From Pseudoalteromonas sp. P1-9 (GTDB lineage Bacteria; Pseudomonadota; Gammaproteobacteria; Enterobacterales; Alteromonadaceae): DNA of 64,000 nt. Position numbers and translations under genes: made by a program. The stretch spans positions 1 to 64,000 of the forward strand of contig NZ_LKBD01000014.1 of NCBI RefSeq assembly GCF_001399975.1, read 5' to 3'. Positions 30,950 through 39,481 of this stretch are shown piece after piece (the stretch's first letter is position 1; each line of letters begins with the position of its first letter). The notes beneath the pieces were generated by a model. It was not told where the DNA came from, made no database searches, and saw nothing but the letters and a program-made list of their open reading frames with translations.

Positions 30950-30980
30950 CTTAAAACTATAATTTACTTAGGCTTGCTGG

Positions 30981-32087
30981 TTACTTTTGATTAAATACCG
31001 GCTTCGCGTAAATTTGCTTAATAAATTCATGTAATTCCGGAGCAACCCCTTCAAAGCGGCTGTGGTAAACACGCTTCGCATCGCCACAAATTTCATGTTC
31101 TGCAGATTCTGCCGCCAAATAATTATTGGGGTGCAAGAAGTAGTTTTTGTGAATGTAGTTATCAATGGTTTCAGCAAGTTGATCTGGGGTATCGCAATCG
31201 CTGGTAATTGGCTCGCCAAATGATAAATGCACATGCCCTTTATTCGTAGCAAATCCTTCAATAATGCTGGCAATATCTTCACCTTGCGCTTTTTTGTATT
31301 CGCCAAAGGTCGCTTTATGATACTGCTCTTTTGCCTTCGCTTTTTCGCATGGTTCAAATTCATATGAAATCGCAACCGGTACAACATTGATCGATTTTAC
31401 ATAGTCTGCAAAGTCCATTTTTAGTTTGCGACCATGTAGCTGCAACATTTTAATCAGTGCAGGATCGGTAACATCATTACCATCTTTCGCTCGTCCTTCT
31501 TTTTGCGCAATCCAAACTGAATTACCGCTATCAAGCGAATCATAAATATAATGCGAAAGTGTCGTAAGCGTTCTCAGCATCTCTTTTGGCGACTTAACAG
31601 AACGTTTAACAATAAAACTCTTATTTAAACGCATTAACTCGGTCATGTATGGCACTTGCAACAGGTTATCACCAATCGCAATGCGCACGGTTTTCATATT
31701 ATTTTGAAATAGACCGTAGTTTACAAAAGCCGGATCAAGCGCAATATCACGGTGGTTTGAGATAAACAGGTACGCTTTGTTTTTATCAAGCTTATCTAAT
31801 CCTGAGAAAGTAACTTTGCTGGTTGTGCGCTTAACTAAAATATCAAGATAACGTGAAACGGCCTGCTGAACTTCATCAACAGTTTTAAATTTACCGTATT
31901 TGTTACGCAATTTTGATTTAACTAAGTAGTTGCCAAGAAATGGAATAGTACGCAACCATGATGGTAAGTTGTGCTCTGCAATTACCGAGATAAATGCATC
32001 ATCATTTAACAGACGCTCAACAGACGCGGCTACTTCTTCATCATTATATGGGCGAATATCTGCAAATTTATCGTTTGAATTAGTCAT
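30981..32087 (-). CDS. PlsC-like glycerolipid acyltransferase
   Basis: A 368-aa membrane-associated acyltransferase of the glycerol-phosphate/lysophosphatidate family. The block I motif is SNHRDIALDPAFVNY, block II-like VPYMTELMRLNKSFIVKR, block III-like VWIAQKEGRAKDG, and block IV-like NVVPVAISYEFEP. The His-to-Asp spacing in block I is H-x5-D (or H-x-D), not the canonical H-x4-D, so catalysis or family placement may differ from PlsC. No transmembrane helix is obvious. It lies 82 bp downstream of the imelysin operon and ends at its own terminator. Confidence 0.78.
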   Translation of the reverse strand: MTNSNDKFADIRPYNDEEVAASVERLLNDDAFISVIAEHNLPSWLRTIPFLGNYLVKSKLRNKYGKFKTVDEVQQAVSRYLDILVKRTTSKVTFSGLDKLDKNKAYLFISNHRDIALDPAFVNYGLFQNNMKTVRIAIGDNLLQVPYMTELMRLNKSFIVKRSVKSPKEMLRTLTTLSHYIYDSLDSGNSVWIAQKEGRAKDGNDVTDPALIKMLQLHGRKLKMDFADYVKSINVVPVAISYEFEPCEKAKAKEQYHKATFGEYKKAQGEDIASIIEGFATNKGHVHLSFGEPITSDCDTPDQLAETIDNYIHKNYFLHPNNYLAAESAEHEICGDAKRVYHSRFEGVAPELHEFIKQIYAKPVFNQK

Positions 32088-32169
32088 AACTTGGTTTACT
32101 GCATCACAAAAAGGTCGGATATTTTACCTGTCATTATTCTGTTTGGCTAAATTTAACATCTCTTACCAG

Positions 32170-33246
32170 TTAAGAGTAAATTAAATGGTTATCAAACCGC
32201 AACGGTTGTAACTGAAAAATAGGCATGTTTTTACTATCGTTAATTACTTGTCCCTTGCCGTTTGTGACAATAAATTCATTTTGCGCACTCGCTACACCCG
32301 CACAATCGGCAAAACGTTCATGACGAATAAACTGATGATTATCCAATTGCCAATACGCCACAATAGCACCGCGAGGAGAGGTAACTGCAATACGATTATC
32401 ACTATCAGCAATTGCAATACTGGCAACGTAATGCTCGAAGTTTTGCCAAAACTTTGGCTCTGCCTGCAATGGCTGAAATTCGCGCCCTAGTTTATGGCTA
32501 AACACCAAAGGATGCGCATCGCGATAATTTCCCTGATATTGCGCTCCAACAATCACTTCGCCACTGTTTGCTACCGCTAGATGACGTAAACTTAACTGAA
32601 AATGCGGAGGAGTGACAGATTCAACTAACTTGCCAGTGTCGAGGTGAATGTAGCTTAAATTTGGTGCCATACTCGCTAGATTTAATTTTTCACGACCTTT
32701 ATCTGGATGTGTTTTAATGCCCCCATTGGCAACCACAATATGTTCACCATCGGGCATTAACGCGCATTGATGCGGCCCAATACCGCCACTTGGTACACGC
32801 TTTTCCACGGCAAAATTGTGAGTATTGCGCACAACTAAGTAACCACCAGCACTTTCAATATGATTTTCTGTGGTGATCAGTTGCTTACGTTTACTATCAA
32901 ACACACCATGACCATAAAAATGAAAACCTTGCTCTGCATTGATGATTTTCTCTAGCTGGTTTTGTGCTAAGTTCACCACAAACAGCTTGGTAAACGGACG
33001 GCGTGAAAACGCCACAACCCGTTCACTATCAAGCATTAATAAATCATGGCCGCGATTATCAATTTTAACCTGGTTTAATAAATTCCCTGCTTTATCAAAT
33101 GCCACCACAAAATGTTCACCTTGGTGGTTGGTTGCCGCACTAACAAAACGACGTTGCGCTTTGCTTGAACACGCAACTAAGTTAGCGCCGAGTGATAAAC
33201 TTAAACCACATAACGCTAAACTTTTGATAAACGCTCTACGCTCCAT
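32170..33246 (-). CDS. DUF1513 beta-propeller protein of the imelysin iron module
   Basis: A 358-aa exported protein with a Tat-like N-terminus (MERRAFIKSLALCGLSLSLG) that also has a lipobox-like VAC. The body has DUF1513 propeller features: FSRRPFTKLFVVNL, FYGHGVFDSKRKQLITTEN, GGIGPHQCALMPDGEHIVVANGGIKTHP. DUF1513 genes commonly sit in operons with imelysins and di-haem DUF1111 proteins that are tied to iron acquisition. This is the last gene of the module, 2 bp after the second imelysin gene. Confidence 0.88.
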   Translation of the reverse strand: MERRAFIKSLALCGLSLSLGANLVACSSKAQRRFVSAATNHQGEHFVVAFDKAGNLLNQVKIDNRGHDLLMLDSERVVAFSRRPFTKLFVVNLAQNQLEKIINAEQGFHFYGHGVFDSKRKQLITTENHIESAGGYLVVRNTHNFAVEKRVPSGGIGPHQCALMPDGEHIVVANGGIKTHPDKGREKLNLASMAPNLSYIHLDTGKLVESVTPPHFQLSLRHLAVANSGEVIVGAQYQGNYRDAHPLVFSHKLGREFQPLQAEPKFWQNFEHYVASIAIADSDNRIAVTSPRGAIVAYWQLDNHQFIRHERFADCAGVASAQNEFIVTNGKGQVINDSKNMPIFQLQPLRFDNHLIYS

Positions 33247-33248
33247 GA

Positions 33249-34388
33249 TTAATCACCGTCATTCGAATTAAAGTTAGGATTAAGGCCCGTAAGCTGAATA
33301 AAATCGGTAGACAGGTAAGTTCTTAATTCGTCTATTTTTGTGATGAGTGGCGACAGTTTATTGCGGCTGTCTTGTGTTGTTACCGCTTGCGATAGCGGTT
33401 TCTCGATATCATTTAGTAACACATCAATTTCGTCAAAGTAATTTAGAATAGTGTCATTCACTTGTGTATTTTCATGAATATCCACTAAGTACTCGTCAAA
33501 GCCATAACCATTGCCCGCAAGGTAAGCCTGCTTCAGTCCTGCAAAATTGGTTTTAATGTTTTCAAGCGACGATAAGCCAATGTAACTTTCCGCTTTTTCT
33601 GGGTAACCTGGGATCAGCGTGCCTTTAACATTATTGAGCTTGTTATCTTTAATCACTTCAATTAGCTCAAACCAATTAGTAATAAAATCTTCAAGCACCG
33701 CTTGTTTCGTATTGTACTCGCCGCTGCCATTTTTAAAATCAAGGACAAAACCAATCTTCTCGTGTTGCCATAGTGCTAAAATTTCAGTTGCAACTGTTTT
33801 CACATTAGCGGCGATTGCCATTACCGCGAGGCAACGATCTTGTTTATTGCTTGCACTTAGTAACGATGCATCTTGTGCTTGATTAAAAATTAATAACTCG
33901 AGCGCTGGTAATCCTTGTGCACCATCTTGTAGGCTAGCAACGGCGTTCTCATCTATCGCTTGAGCCGCAAGTAATGACGCAACACCGCGTTGAACGGCAT
34001 TATTGTTATCAGGCCAAAATTGTAAGCGATAATGGCGAAATTCTTCGGACTCAGGCCCCATTTTTACCGCTTTCGCAAATTGCCATGCCTTGCTTAATGC
34101 TAACCATGCATTTTTTAATTCTGTTAGCTCGCTTTCGCTTGGCGCCTGATAAGCACAAAACATAATGCTCGCCGCATCTAGTTTATCCGCTTCATCCATC
34201 AATGTTTGGTATGCTGGCAAAATATAATTATCAGCTTGCGCTGCTAATAATTTTGTCATGGCTTCATCTTTCGTTAGTTTAACCACGGGTGGCGTAATAG
34301 GTGGTTTTTCGCTGTTGTTATCGCTGCCACCACCACATGCACTTAGTAACGCAGCCGTCACAAGCAAAGAAAGTGCTTTTAGTTTCAT
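33249..34388 (-). CDS. Imelysin-like lipoprotein (second copy, without the GxHxxE motif)
   Basis: A 379-aa lipoprotein (lipobox LLSACGGGSDN) with the imelysin/M75 helical fold: WLALSKAWQFAKAVKMGPESE, RLQFWPDNNNAVQRG, and a paired helix domain near the C-terminus. The GxHxxE motif of the family is replaced here by GLPALE, so this copy lacks the histidine that may bind metal. Imelysin-like proteins are periplasmic and iron-regulated. It lies between DUF1111 and DUF1513 genes with gaps of 11 and 2 bp. Confidence 0.88.
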   Translation of the reverse strand: MKLKALSLLVTAALLSACGGGSDNNSEKPPITPPVVKLTKDEAMTKLLAAQADNYILPAYQTLMDEADKLDAASIMFCAYQAPSESELTELKNAWLALSKAWQFAKAVKMGPESEEFRHYRLQFWPDNNNAVQRGVASLLAAQAIDENAVASLQDGAQGLPALELLIFNQAQDASLLSASNKQDRCLAVMAIAANVKTVATEILALWQHEKIGFVLDFKNGSGEYNTKQAVLEDFITNWFELIEVIKDNKLNNVKGTLIPGYPEKAESYIGLSSLENIKTNFAGLKQAYLAGNGYGFDEYLVDIHENTQVNDTILNYFDEIDVLLNDIEKPLSQAVTTQDSRNKLSPLITKIDELRTYLSTDFIQLTGLNPNFNSNDGD

Positions 34389-34399
34389 CGTATTTGCCC

Positions 34400-35806
34400 T
34401 TAAATTTGTTTTAGAAAATAAATCAATGCGTCACGCTGCTGTTGGTCAAACGCTACAAACGCGCTTTTTGATTGCTCGGCTTCACCGCCATGCCACAAAA
34501 TCGCTTCAGCCACTGTTTTAGCACGGCCATCATGTAAAAATGCCTGATAGCCTTGTACTTTTTCTTGTAATCCTAGCCCCCAAAGTGGTGGCGTGCGCCA
34601 CTCTCGACCATTGGCTAATCCCTCAGCTTTACCATCAGCCAGTGCTTCGCCCATATCGTGTAACGCCAAATTGGTGTAAGGCCAGATAGTTTGATTTGCC
34701 AGCTCTTTAAGTGGGTAGTCGCTTGCCGTGGTATAACTTGGAGTGTGACAACTATGGCAATTCGCTTGATAAAAAAGTGCTCTGCCCTGTTGTGCTTTTT
34801 CCGAAGTAAGCTTTCGGGTCGGTTGCACCGCAATGTGCGCCCCCATAAATACCGTTAACTTATGCAGCTTTTCTGGTATTTCTAGCTTACGATCGTGACC
34901 GCCCATTGTTGATGCACGCTGACAAAGCGGTTGAGATGACGTGCAAGTATCGTGTGTGAAAAACGGATTGGTTATGCCGATATCATTAACAAATGCCGCA
35001 GCCGTTTGTGATGCTAAACTTGGTTGACTCGCTTTAAAGCCAAAACGTCCAATCATCTGCTGCTTAGTTTTTGCACTAATCACACGATTGTACTTAGCCG
35101 AAATACCATCGTTGTTTTTATCCGCAATATCTTCTTGCGCAGTAAGATCGTGTTCACTAATCGCGTCCAACAACCCCATTCCGTAAAGTGCTGGCGCATA
35201 ACGTGGCGATAACACCGTATTGGGTTGCAATTCGCCATAGGCTAAATCAACCAATTGGTAATGTGGCTTGCTTAAAGTGTAAGGCGTGCCATCCGCATAT
35301 TGACCCGATATGCTTTCGTAACGAATAGTTACTTTGCCTTCCGCCGCAAGTGATTCAGGTTTTGCTAGTTTAATCGCAAATGGCTGGAATTGGCCGCCAT
35401 AGTGTTTATCAACCGCATTGCCATCATCACGCTTACCTAAACGAAAAAGCAATGCCATTGGCGCATGCGTGCCCTCCCCAACAAGCTTTCCTCGACCACC
35501 ACGAATATGACATGCTTTACATGAACGCGCGTTATAAAGCGGGCCTAAACCATCACGGTCTTGAGTTGCAGCAGGTGCTGCGACCCAAGGATCACGAAAA
35601 AATGAAAAGCCATCCCAAAAATCAAGCTGCCTATCTAAATCGAGATTTTCTGAGGGATGAATAAAAGTACGTGTATTAAGTCGCTTTAAGGTTGTTGCGC
35701 CGCCAGGGCGCAACTCGCTATGTGAAAATTCAGGTACAGTTTGCTCTTTACAACCAATTAGCAAAGTGCCAAAAATACACGCAGTTAAAAGACTTCGTTT
35801 AATCAT
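34400..35806 (-). CDS. Di-haem DUF1111 oxidoreductase-like protein (second copy)
   Basis: A 468-aa exported lipoprotein (LLIGC near residue 19) with two c-type haem motifs: CKACH (RSCKACHIRGGRG) and CHSCH (NCHSCHTPS). Further family motifs are LGPLYNARSC, GRFGFKASQPSLASQ, NLALHDMGEAL, EWRTPPLWGLGL and FLHDGRA. DUF1111 proteins are bacterial di-haem peroxidase relatives of uncertain substrate. It overlaps the preceding DUF1111 gene by 4 bp. Confidence 0.92.
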   Translation of the reverse strand: MIKRSLLTACIFGTLLIGCKEQTVPEFSHSELRPGGATTLKRLNTRTFIHPSENLDLDRQLDFWDGFSFFRDPWVAAPAATQDRDGLGPLYNARSCKACHIRGGRGKLVGEGTHAPMALLFRLGKRDDGNAVDKHYGGQFQPFAIKLAKPESLAAEGKVTIRYESISGQYADGTPYTLSKPHYQLVDLAYGELQPNTVLSPRYAPALYGMGLLDAISEHDLTAQEDIADKNNDGISAKYNRVISAKTKQQMIGRFGFKASQPSLASQTAAAFVNDIGITNPFFTHDTCTSSQPLCQRASTMGGHDRKLEIPEKLHKLTVFMGAHIAVQPTRKLTSEKAQQGRALFYQANCHSCHTPSYTTASDYPLKELANQTIWPYTNLALHDMGEALADGKAEGLANGREWRTPPLWGLGLQEKVQGYQAFLHDGRAKTVAEAILWHGGEAEQSKSAFVAFDQQQRDALIYFLKQI

Positions 35807-37458
35807 AGTGAGTTTAAAAACGCCAATAATTGTGAGCGCTCAGTTTTAGACATTGCAAGGTAGGCTTGCTTAGCTTTTTCTGCCTCGCCGCTATGCCATA
35901 AAATAGCCTCGCTGATGGTGCGTGCTCGACCATCATGCAAATAAGTAGCGCGCGCATTTACCTGCTGTACCAAGCCTAATCCCCAAAGCGGCGTTGTACG
36001 CCACTCAGTACCAGATGCTTGTCCCTCGGGGCGGTTATCTGCAAGACCTTCACAGCGCTGCACATAAATGCAATTTTCACCAACCTGACAGCTACCGCCT
36101 TGTGCGTTTTCTAATTTAATAGGCGCACATTCGCCGCCCATATCATGTAGTAACAAGTCACTGTAAGGATAAATAACTTGCTCGCTAAGTGCAGCAATCG
36201 GCGTACTTTCGCCAGTAAAACCAAGAATATCGACATCACCTAATAAACTTGCCGGTGCTTCACCTGTTTTATGGCGTGGTACATGACAGCCATTACAGTT
36301 AGCGTCGAAAAATAACGCACGGCCACGCGTGACATCGTTTTGCCAAGTATTAGTTTGCTCGTCGAACCCTCGTCTTGCTGGCACAGCTAATAAACGGTTA
36401 TAAAATTCAACTTGTGCGAGATCTAAATCACTTAAATCAAGACCATTGGCTTCACTGTTTTGCTCTAATGCAGCTTGTTCATTACAGGCAACTTGATTGT
36501 CGGTGCACGGCTCTGCTTGGTTAATACGATTAGTCACGCCCATATCACCGCGATAGGCCCCCGCTATTTGCTGCAACACGGATGCAGTGCCAAGTTTATA
36601 GCCAAAACGTGCTAATTTAGTTTGCTCTGAAATAGGCTCTGTTACATACGCAGCACGGCCAGAAATACCATCATTATCAACATCGTCAGGGTCAGCGTAG
36701 CTGGTAATGTACTGTTCAGGAATTGCATGCAGCAAACCTGAGCCAAAAATCGCAGGTGAAACACGGGCAGAGAACCTTACCGTGTCGTTAAATGGGCCGT
36801 AAGATAAATCGGTTACTTTATAAATGGGTTTGCGCAACTCGTATTCTTCGCCATCGGCAAATTTACCTGTTACGTTTTCATACTCAACAAACGCATAGGC
36901 TTCGCCATATGCCAAACCTTCATCTAACGCGCCGTTAAACTTAGGTAATGCGCCTGTCGGGTGTCCGGCAACCGTGCCAAATGTTTGTAATTGATCGCCA
37001 TACACAGCATCGGGTTGACCATTCTCATCACTAATCCGTAGGAACATACTGGTCATTGCACGCTGCGGTGAGCTTGGCACTTCGCCACGACCATCTTTAA
37101 TATGACACCCTTGGCAAGTTGGGTTATTAAAAACAGGGCCTAATCCTTTGTGTGCGCCTCTAAATAAGTGATCACCCGATTTAAATACCGCGTCTAATGC
37201 AAAATCACTGCGAATTGCCGGTGCCGATTGGCTGAATGCGTCTTCATTTTGAACATCGGTTGTTACTACGCCACCCGCTAGGTGCTCGTTGGTGTCAGGC
37301 GTACTGCTGCTAAGCGGTGCTAAGCCATCATTTGGCTGTCCCGGCAGTGTGACAACAGGCGGCTGAGGTTCGCTAGGCTTTGCTTCTGGTGATTGCGATG
37401 AGCCACCACAACCCAAAGCACTTAACATAAAACTGGTTAGTAAAAGATGTCGCTTCAT
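35803..37458 (-). CDS. Di-haem DUF1111 oxidoreductase-like lipoprotein (first copy)
   Basis: A 551-aa lipoprotein (lipobox ALGCGGSSQ), 83 residues longer than its downstream paralogue. Haem motifs are CQGCH (NPTCQGCHIKDGRG) and CNGCH (NCNGCHVPRH). An insert near the C-terminus holds four more cysteines (CAPIKLENAQGGSCQVGENC and QRCEG), perhaps disulphides, absent from the second copy. The family block EWRTTPLWGLGL and YLHDGRARTISEAILWHSGEAE is intact. AGGGGC precedes the ATG. A terminator separates it from the first imelysin gene. Confidence 0.92.
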   Translation of the reverse strand: MKRHLLLTSFMLSALGCGGSSQSPEAKPSEPQPPVVTLPGQPNDGLAPLSSSTPDTNEHLAGGVVTTDVQNEDAFSQSAPAIRSDFALDAVFKSGDHLFRGAHKGLGPVFNNPTCQGCHIKDGRGEVPSSPQRAMTSMFLRISDENGQPDAVYGDQLQTFGTVAGHPTGALPKFNGALDEGLAYGEAYAFVEYENVTGKFADGEEYELRKPIYKVTDLSYGPFNDTVRFSARVSPAIFGSGLLHAIPEQYITSYADPDDVDNDGISGRAAYVTEPISEQTKLARFGYKLGTASVLQQIAGAYRGDMGVTNRINQAEPCTDNQVACNEQAALEQNSEANGLDLSDLDLAQVEFYNRLLAVPARRGFDEQTNTWQNDVTRGRALFFDANCNGCHVPRHKTGEAPASLLGDVDILGFTGESTPIAALSEQVIYPYSDLLLHDMGGECAPIKLENAQGGSCQVGENCIYVQRCEGLADNRPEGQASGTEWRTTPLWGLGLVQQVNARATYLHDGRARTISEAILWHSGEAEKAKQAYLAMSKTERSQLLAFLNSL

Positions 37459-37475
37459 AAATGCCCCTAGAAACG

Positions 37476-37501
37476 AAAAAAGCGCTGCAAAATAGCAGCG
37501 C
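37476..37501 (-). terminator. Intra-operonic Rho-independent terminator after the first imelysin gene
   Basis: GCGCTGC at 37482-37488 and GCAGCGC at 37495-37501 form a 7-bp stem with an AAAATA loop, followed on the minus strand by T6 (37476-37481). It lies in the 62-bp gap between the first imelysin gene and the first DUF1111 gene, so it probably lets only part of the transcripts reach the other four genes. Confidence 0.82.
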
Positions 37502-37520
37502 CAATAATAGTGTTAGCTTA

Positions 37521-38930
37521 TTAGCTACCAAACTCGTCAGTATCTTGCTCAAGATCACCCGTGGTTACTTCTAACGCTTCAATTGCTTGTTTAATCACTT
37601 GAGTTTGTGATTTAAGCGCTTCGATTGTGTGTGTAACAGGTTGCTTTAAATCAGCATTTTGAATTTGCACATCAAATGAGTAACCTAGCTTAGCGTTAGT
37701 ATCGATAACTGCCGCTTTCGCCATCGTATCTTCAATCGCAGCACGTAATTCATTGGCAAGTTCATGCGAACCATCCACTACCAGTAAATCGTAAATGCTA
37801 GCACCTTCTAATGTTTCACCATCCATACGCTGGTAAGCACCATTAAATGCGTTTTGAATACCCTTAGCATTTAAGAAAATATCGCGGTGTGTATTATCTG
37901 AAAAACACGAGTGCTCGTCTTCTTGTGAATCGGTACGAAGTGCAATACTCATGCGCTCACCAGCAAGTTCACCAAAGCTTAAACGGCCCATGCCTTCTAG
38001 AATTTTCGCCAACGACGCTTTTACGTTTTCGTCTTTTGTAAATTCAACATAGTGAAAACCTGAACCTGGAGTCCATGCATCAACAACACCTTGTAAATCG
38101 TCAATCAATAAATCTGCCGCTGCAATTAGGTAGTCACCGCGGCGTTCACAAATCACCGAATCAACCACGTTATCTGCGCCAGATGTACACTCACCCATGC
38201 CACTTGCCGCAGTGTAATAATCGTTTACTTTACGGTAGCCAGCACTGTAGTCACGGTTTGGCGTGTAAGAACCATCAGCATTAAGATCTTGTCCCCACAG
38301 TAAAAATTCAATCGCGTGATAACCTGATGTTACATTGGCTTCATCATCGCCGCGCTCAAATTGTTCAGCGAGTAACGCTTTGGTGATATCTGGGAACTCA
38401 GCAAGATCGGCAATAATATTGCCACCTACTGGCAAACTTGCAGGGTTTTCAGGCAGTTGTGCGCCATCCATGTCAATTGTGTAATCAATTAGCGCTTCGG
38501 CTAGTGGCCATGCGTTGATTGCGCCTTCAGGACCTTCTTCAGCAACTAATACCGGGTTACCATTGTCATCACGCGTTAGATTGTCGATTGGCCCTTCACG
38601 AAAGCGATAAACTTCTGACTGACCATAAGGTTCGCGAGCATCTAACCACGCATTTTTAGCGGCGCTAAAGTTAGCTTCGCTTGGCTCTGCAACAAACTGC
38701 TCAATCACATTTTTAAGCTGTTTAGCAGCGATAAGTGAATCGGCGTAAACCGCATATGCATGCTGTGCATTGGTAACAACGACATCTTTTTCGGTCACAT
38801 ACGTTGATACACCACTTTCGCCACTTACACCTGGTGCGCCGTCTGCCCCGTCTTTGCCATCGTCACCGCTACATGCTGCAAGCATTGCAACACATAACGA
38901 AGAAAGTGCAAAATTCGCTATTTTTTTCAT
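37521..38930 (-). CDS. Imelysin-family lipoprotein with collagen-like linker (first copy)
   Basis: A 469-aa lipoprotein (MLAACSGDDG) with a short Gly-x-y tract after the lipobox (GKDGADGAPGVSGESG), then an imelysin/M75 fold. The GxHxxE motif is present as GYHAIE in SGYHAIEFLLWGQD. Other family features are WLDAREPYGQSEVYRFREGPID and MGRLSFGELAGERMSIAL. It is the first and probably most expressed gene of the module. AGGGA lies 8 bp before ATG. Fur-like and FNR-like boxes lie upstream. Confidence 0.92.
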   Translation of the reverse strand: MKKIANFALSSLCVAMLAACSGDDGKDGADGAPGVSGESGVSTYVTEKDVVVTNAQHAYAVYADSLIAAKQLKNVIEQFVAEPSEANFSAAKNAWLDAREPYGQSEVYRFREGPIDNLTRDDNGNPVLVAEEGPEGAINAWPLAEALIDYTIDMDGAQLPENPASLPVGGNIIADLAEFPDITKALLAEQFERGDDEANVTSGYHAIEFLLWGQDLNADGSYTPNRDYSAGYRKVNDYYTAASGMGECTSGADNVVDSVICERRGDYLIAAADLLIDDLQGVVDAWTPGSGFHYVEFTKDENVKASLAKILEGMGRLSFGELAGERMSIALRTDSQEDEHSCFSDNTHRDIFLNAKGIQNAFNGAYQRMDGETLEGASIYDLLVVDGSHELANELRAAIEDTMAKAAVIDTNAKLGYSFDVQIQNADLKQPVTHTIEALKSQTQVIKQAIEALEVTTGDLEQDTDEFGS

Positions 38931-39044
38931 TATGTTAATCCCTGATATTTTTATGATTGAGTAATACCAATTTTTATCAAAAACGTAATTGGCTTAATAA
39001 AACTGCGAAGCATTCTAAAACCCAAAACAAATTAGATCAATAAC

Positions 39045-39063
39045 AGAAATCATTATCATTTAA
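39045..39063 (-). promoter_or_regulatory. Fur-like box upstream of the imelysin operon
   Basis: On the minus strand, AAATGATAATGATTTC matches much of the GATAATGATAATCATTATC consensus; I count about 12 of 19. It lies about 115 bp before the first imelysin ATG and covers a -10-like GATAAT, which would give iron-dependent repression. This fits the iron-linked gene families downstream. Confidence 0.55.
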
Positions 39064-39100
39064 AATAAATTTAAATTTTGATTCATCTAAATTTATAAAC

Positions 39101-39114
39101 TTGATCTAGATCAA
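39101..39114. promoter_or_regulatory. Perfect FNR-type box upstream of the imelysin operon
   Basis: TTGATCTAGATCAA matches the FNR consensus TTGAT-N4-ATCAA at every fixed position and is itself palindromic. If the -10 is the GATAAT inside the Fur-like box, its centre is near -62, a class I activator position. It directly abuts the T tract of the terminator at 39115-39140. Confidence 0.65.
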
Positions 39115-39140
39115 AAAAAGGAGCCAGTGGGCTCCTTTTT
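39115..39140. terminator. Bidirectional-looking terminator, probably of the metal permease operon
   Basis: Stem AAAAAGGAGCC / GGCTCCTTTTT with an AGTG loop. On the minus strand it ends in a T7 run, fitting transcripts arriving from the permease operon (stop at 39482). The inverted-repeat element lies between that stop and this terminator. Confidence 0.85.
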
Positions 39141-39194
39141 ATTAAACGAATCATCGCAAAAAACGATGTCTTTCAAGCTTAAATATCAATTAAC

Positions 39195-39460
39195 TAGAGC
39201 GTGTTGACCTTTGCAGTCTGTTTCTGCAGCAGTTTGTTTGGCATTTAGACAAGACAGAGTGATTGTGGTGTAGTAACTCTACACGAATGAGCGATAACGC
39301 AGTATAAATGCCAAACAAGCGCTGCCTAAAGGTTCAATCCAAAGCGTTTTGCTCTTTGTTGTCGCTTTTTGACTTAGCCCGCTAGGTCTGCAAAGCAACG
39401 CCGCGATCAAAACACTTTGGATTTGAACAGAATTTAGACCGTAAAGGTCAACACGCTCTA
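39195..39460. mobile_element. 266-bp non-coding element with 19-bp terminal inverted repeats and nested arms (MITE-like)
   Basis: Termini: CTAGAGCGTGTTGACCTTT at 39194-39212 is exactly inverted at 39443-39461. Inside are two further arms. Arm 1 pairs TTGTTTGGCATTTA (ends 39247) with TAAATGCCAAACAA (starts 39305), with a GTGTAG / CTACAC hairpin at its tip (39268-39284). Arm 2 pairs 39332-39351 with 39408-39428 (one mismatch, one extra base), with a weaker stem at its tip. The fold is a three-way cloverleaf. No ORF of note. TA at both ends could be a target duplication. It lies 21 bp past the permease stop and before that operon's terminator. Confidence 0.75.
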
Positions 39461-39481
39461 GCCTAAAAGCAAATATACAAG

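Noticed and set aside
30968-31387. 139-codon frame overlapping the acyltransferase gene on the same strand
   Set aside because: Different frame within a recognisable enzyme; low-complexity basic composition and no family match.
34400-37458. Adjacent DUF1111 genes as a single gene split by frameshift
   Set aside because: Each has its own signal/lipobox, two haem motifs and a complete C-terminal block, so they are tandem paralogues rather than fragments.
38865-38880. Collagen-like Gly-x-y tract in the first imelysin as a possible novel domain
   Set aside because: Only about five triplets after the lipobox; short Gly-x-y linkers are common in lipoproteins of marine bacteria.
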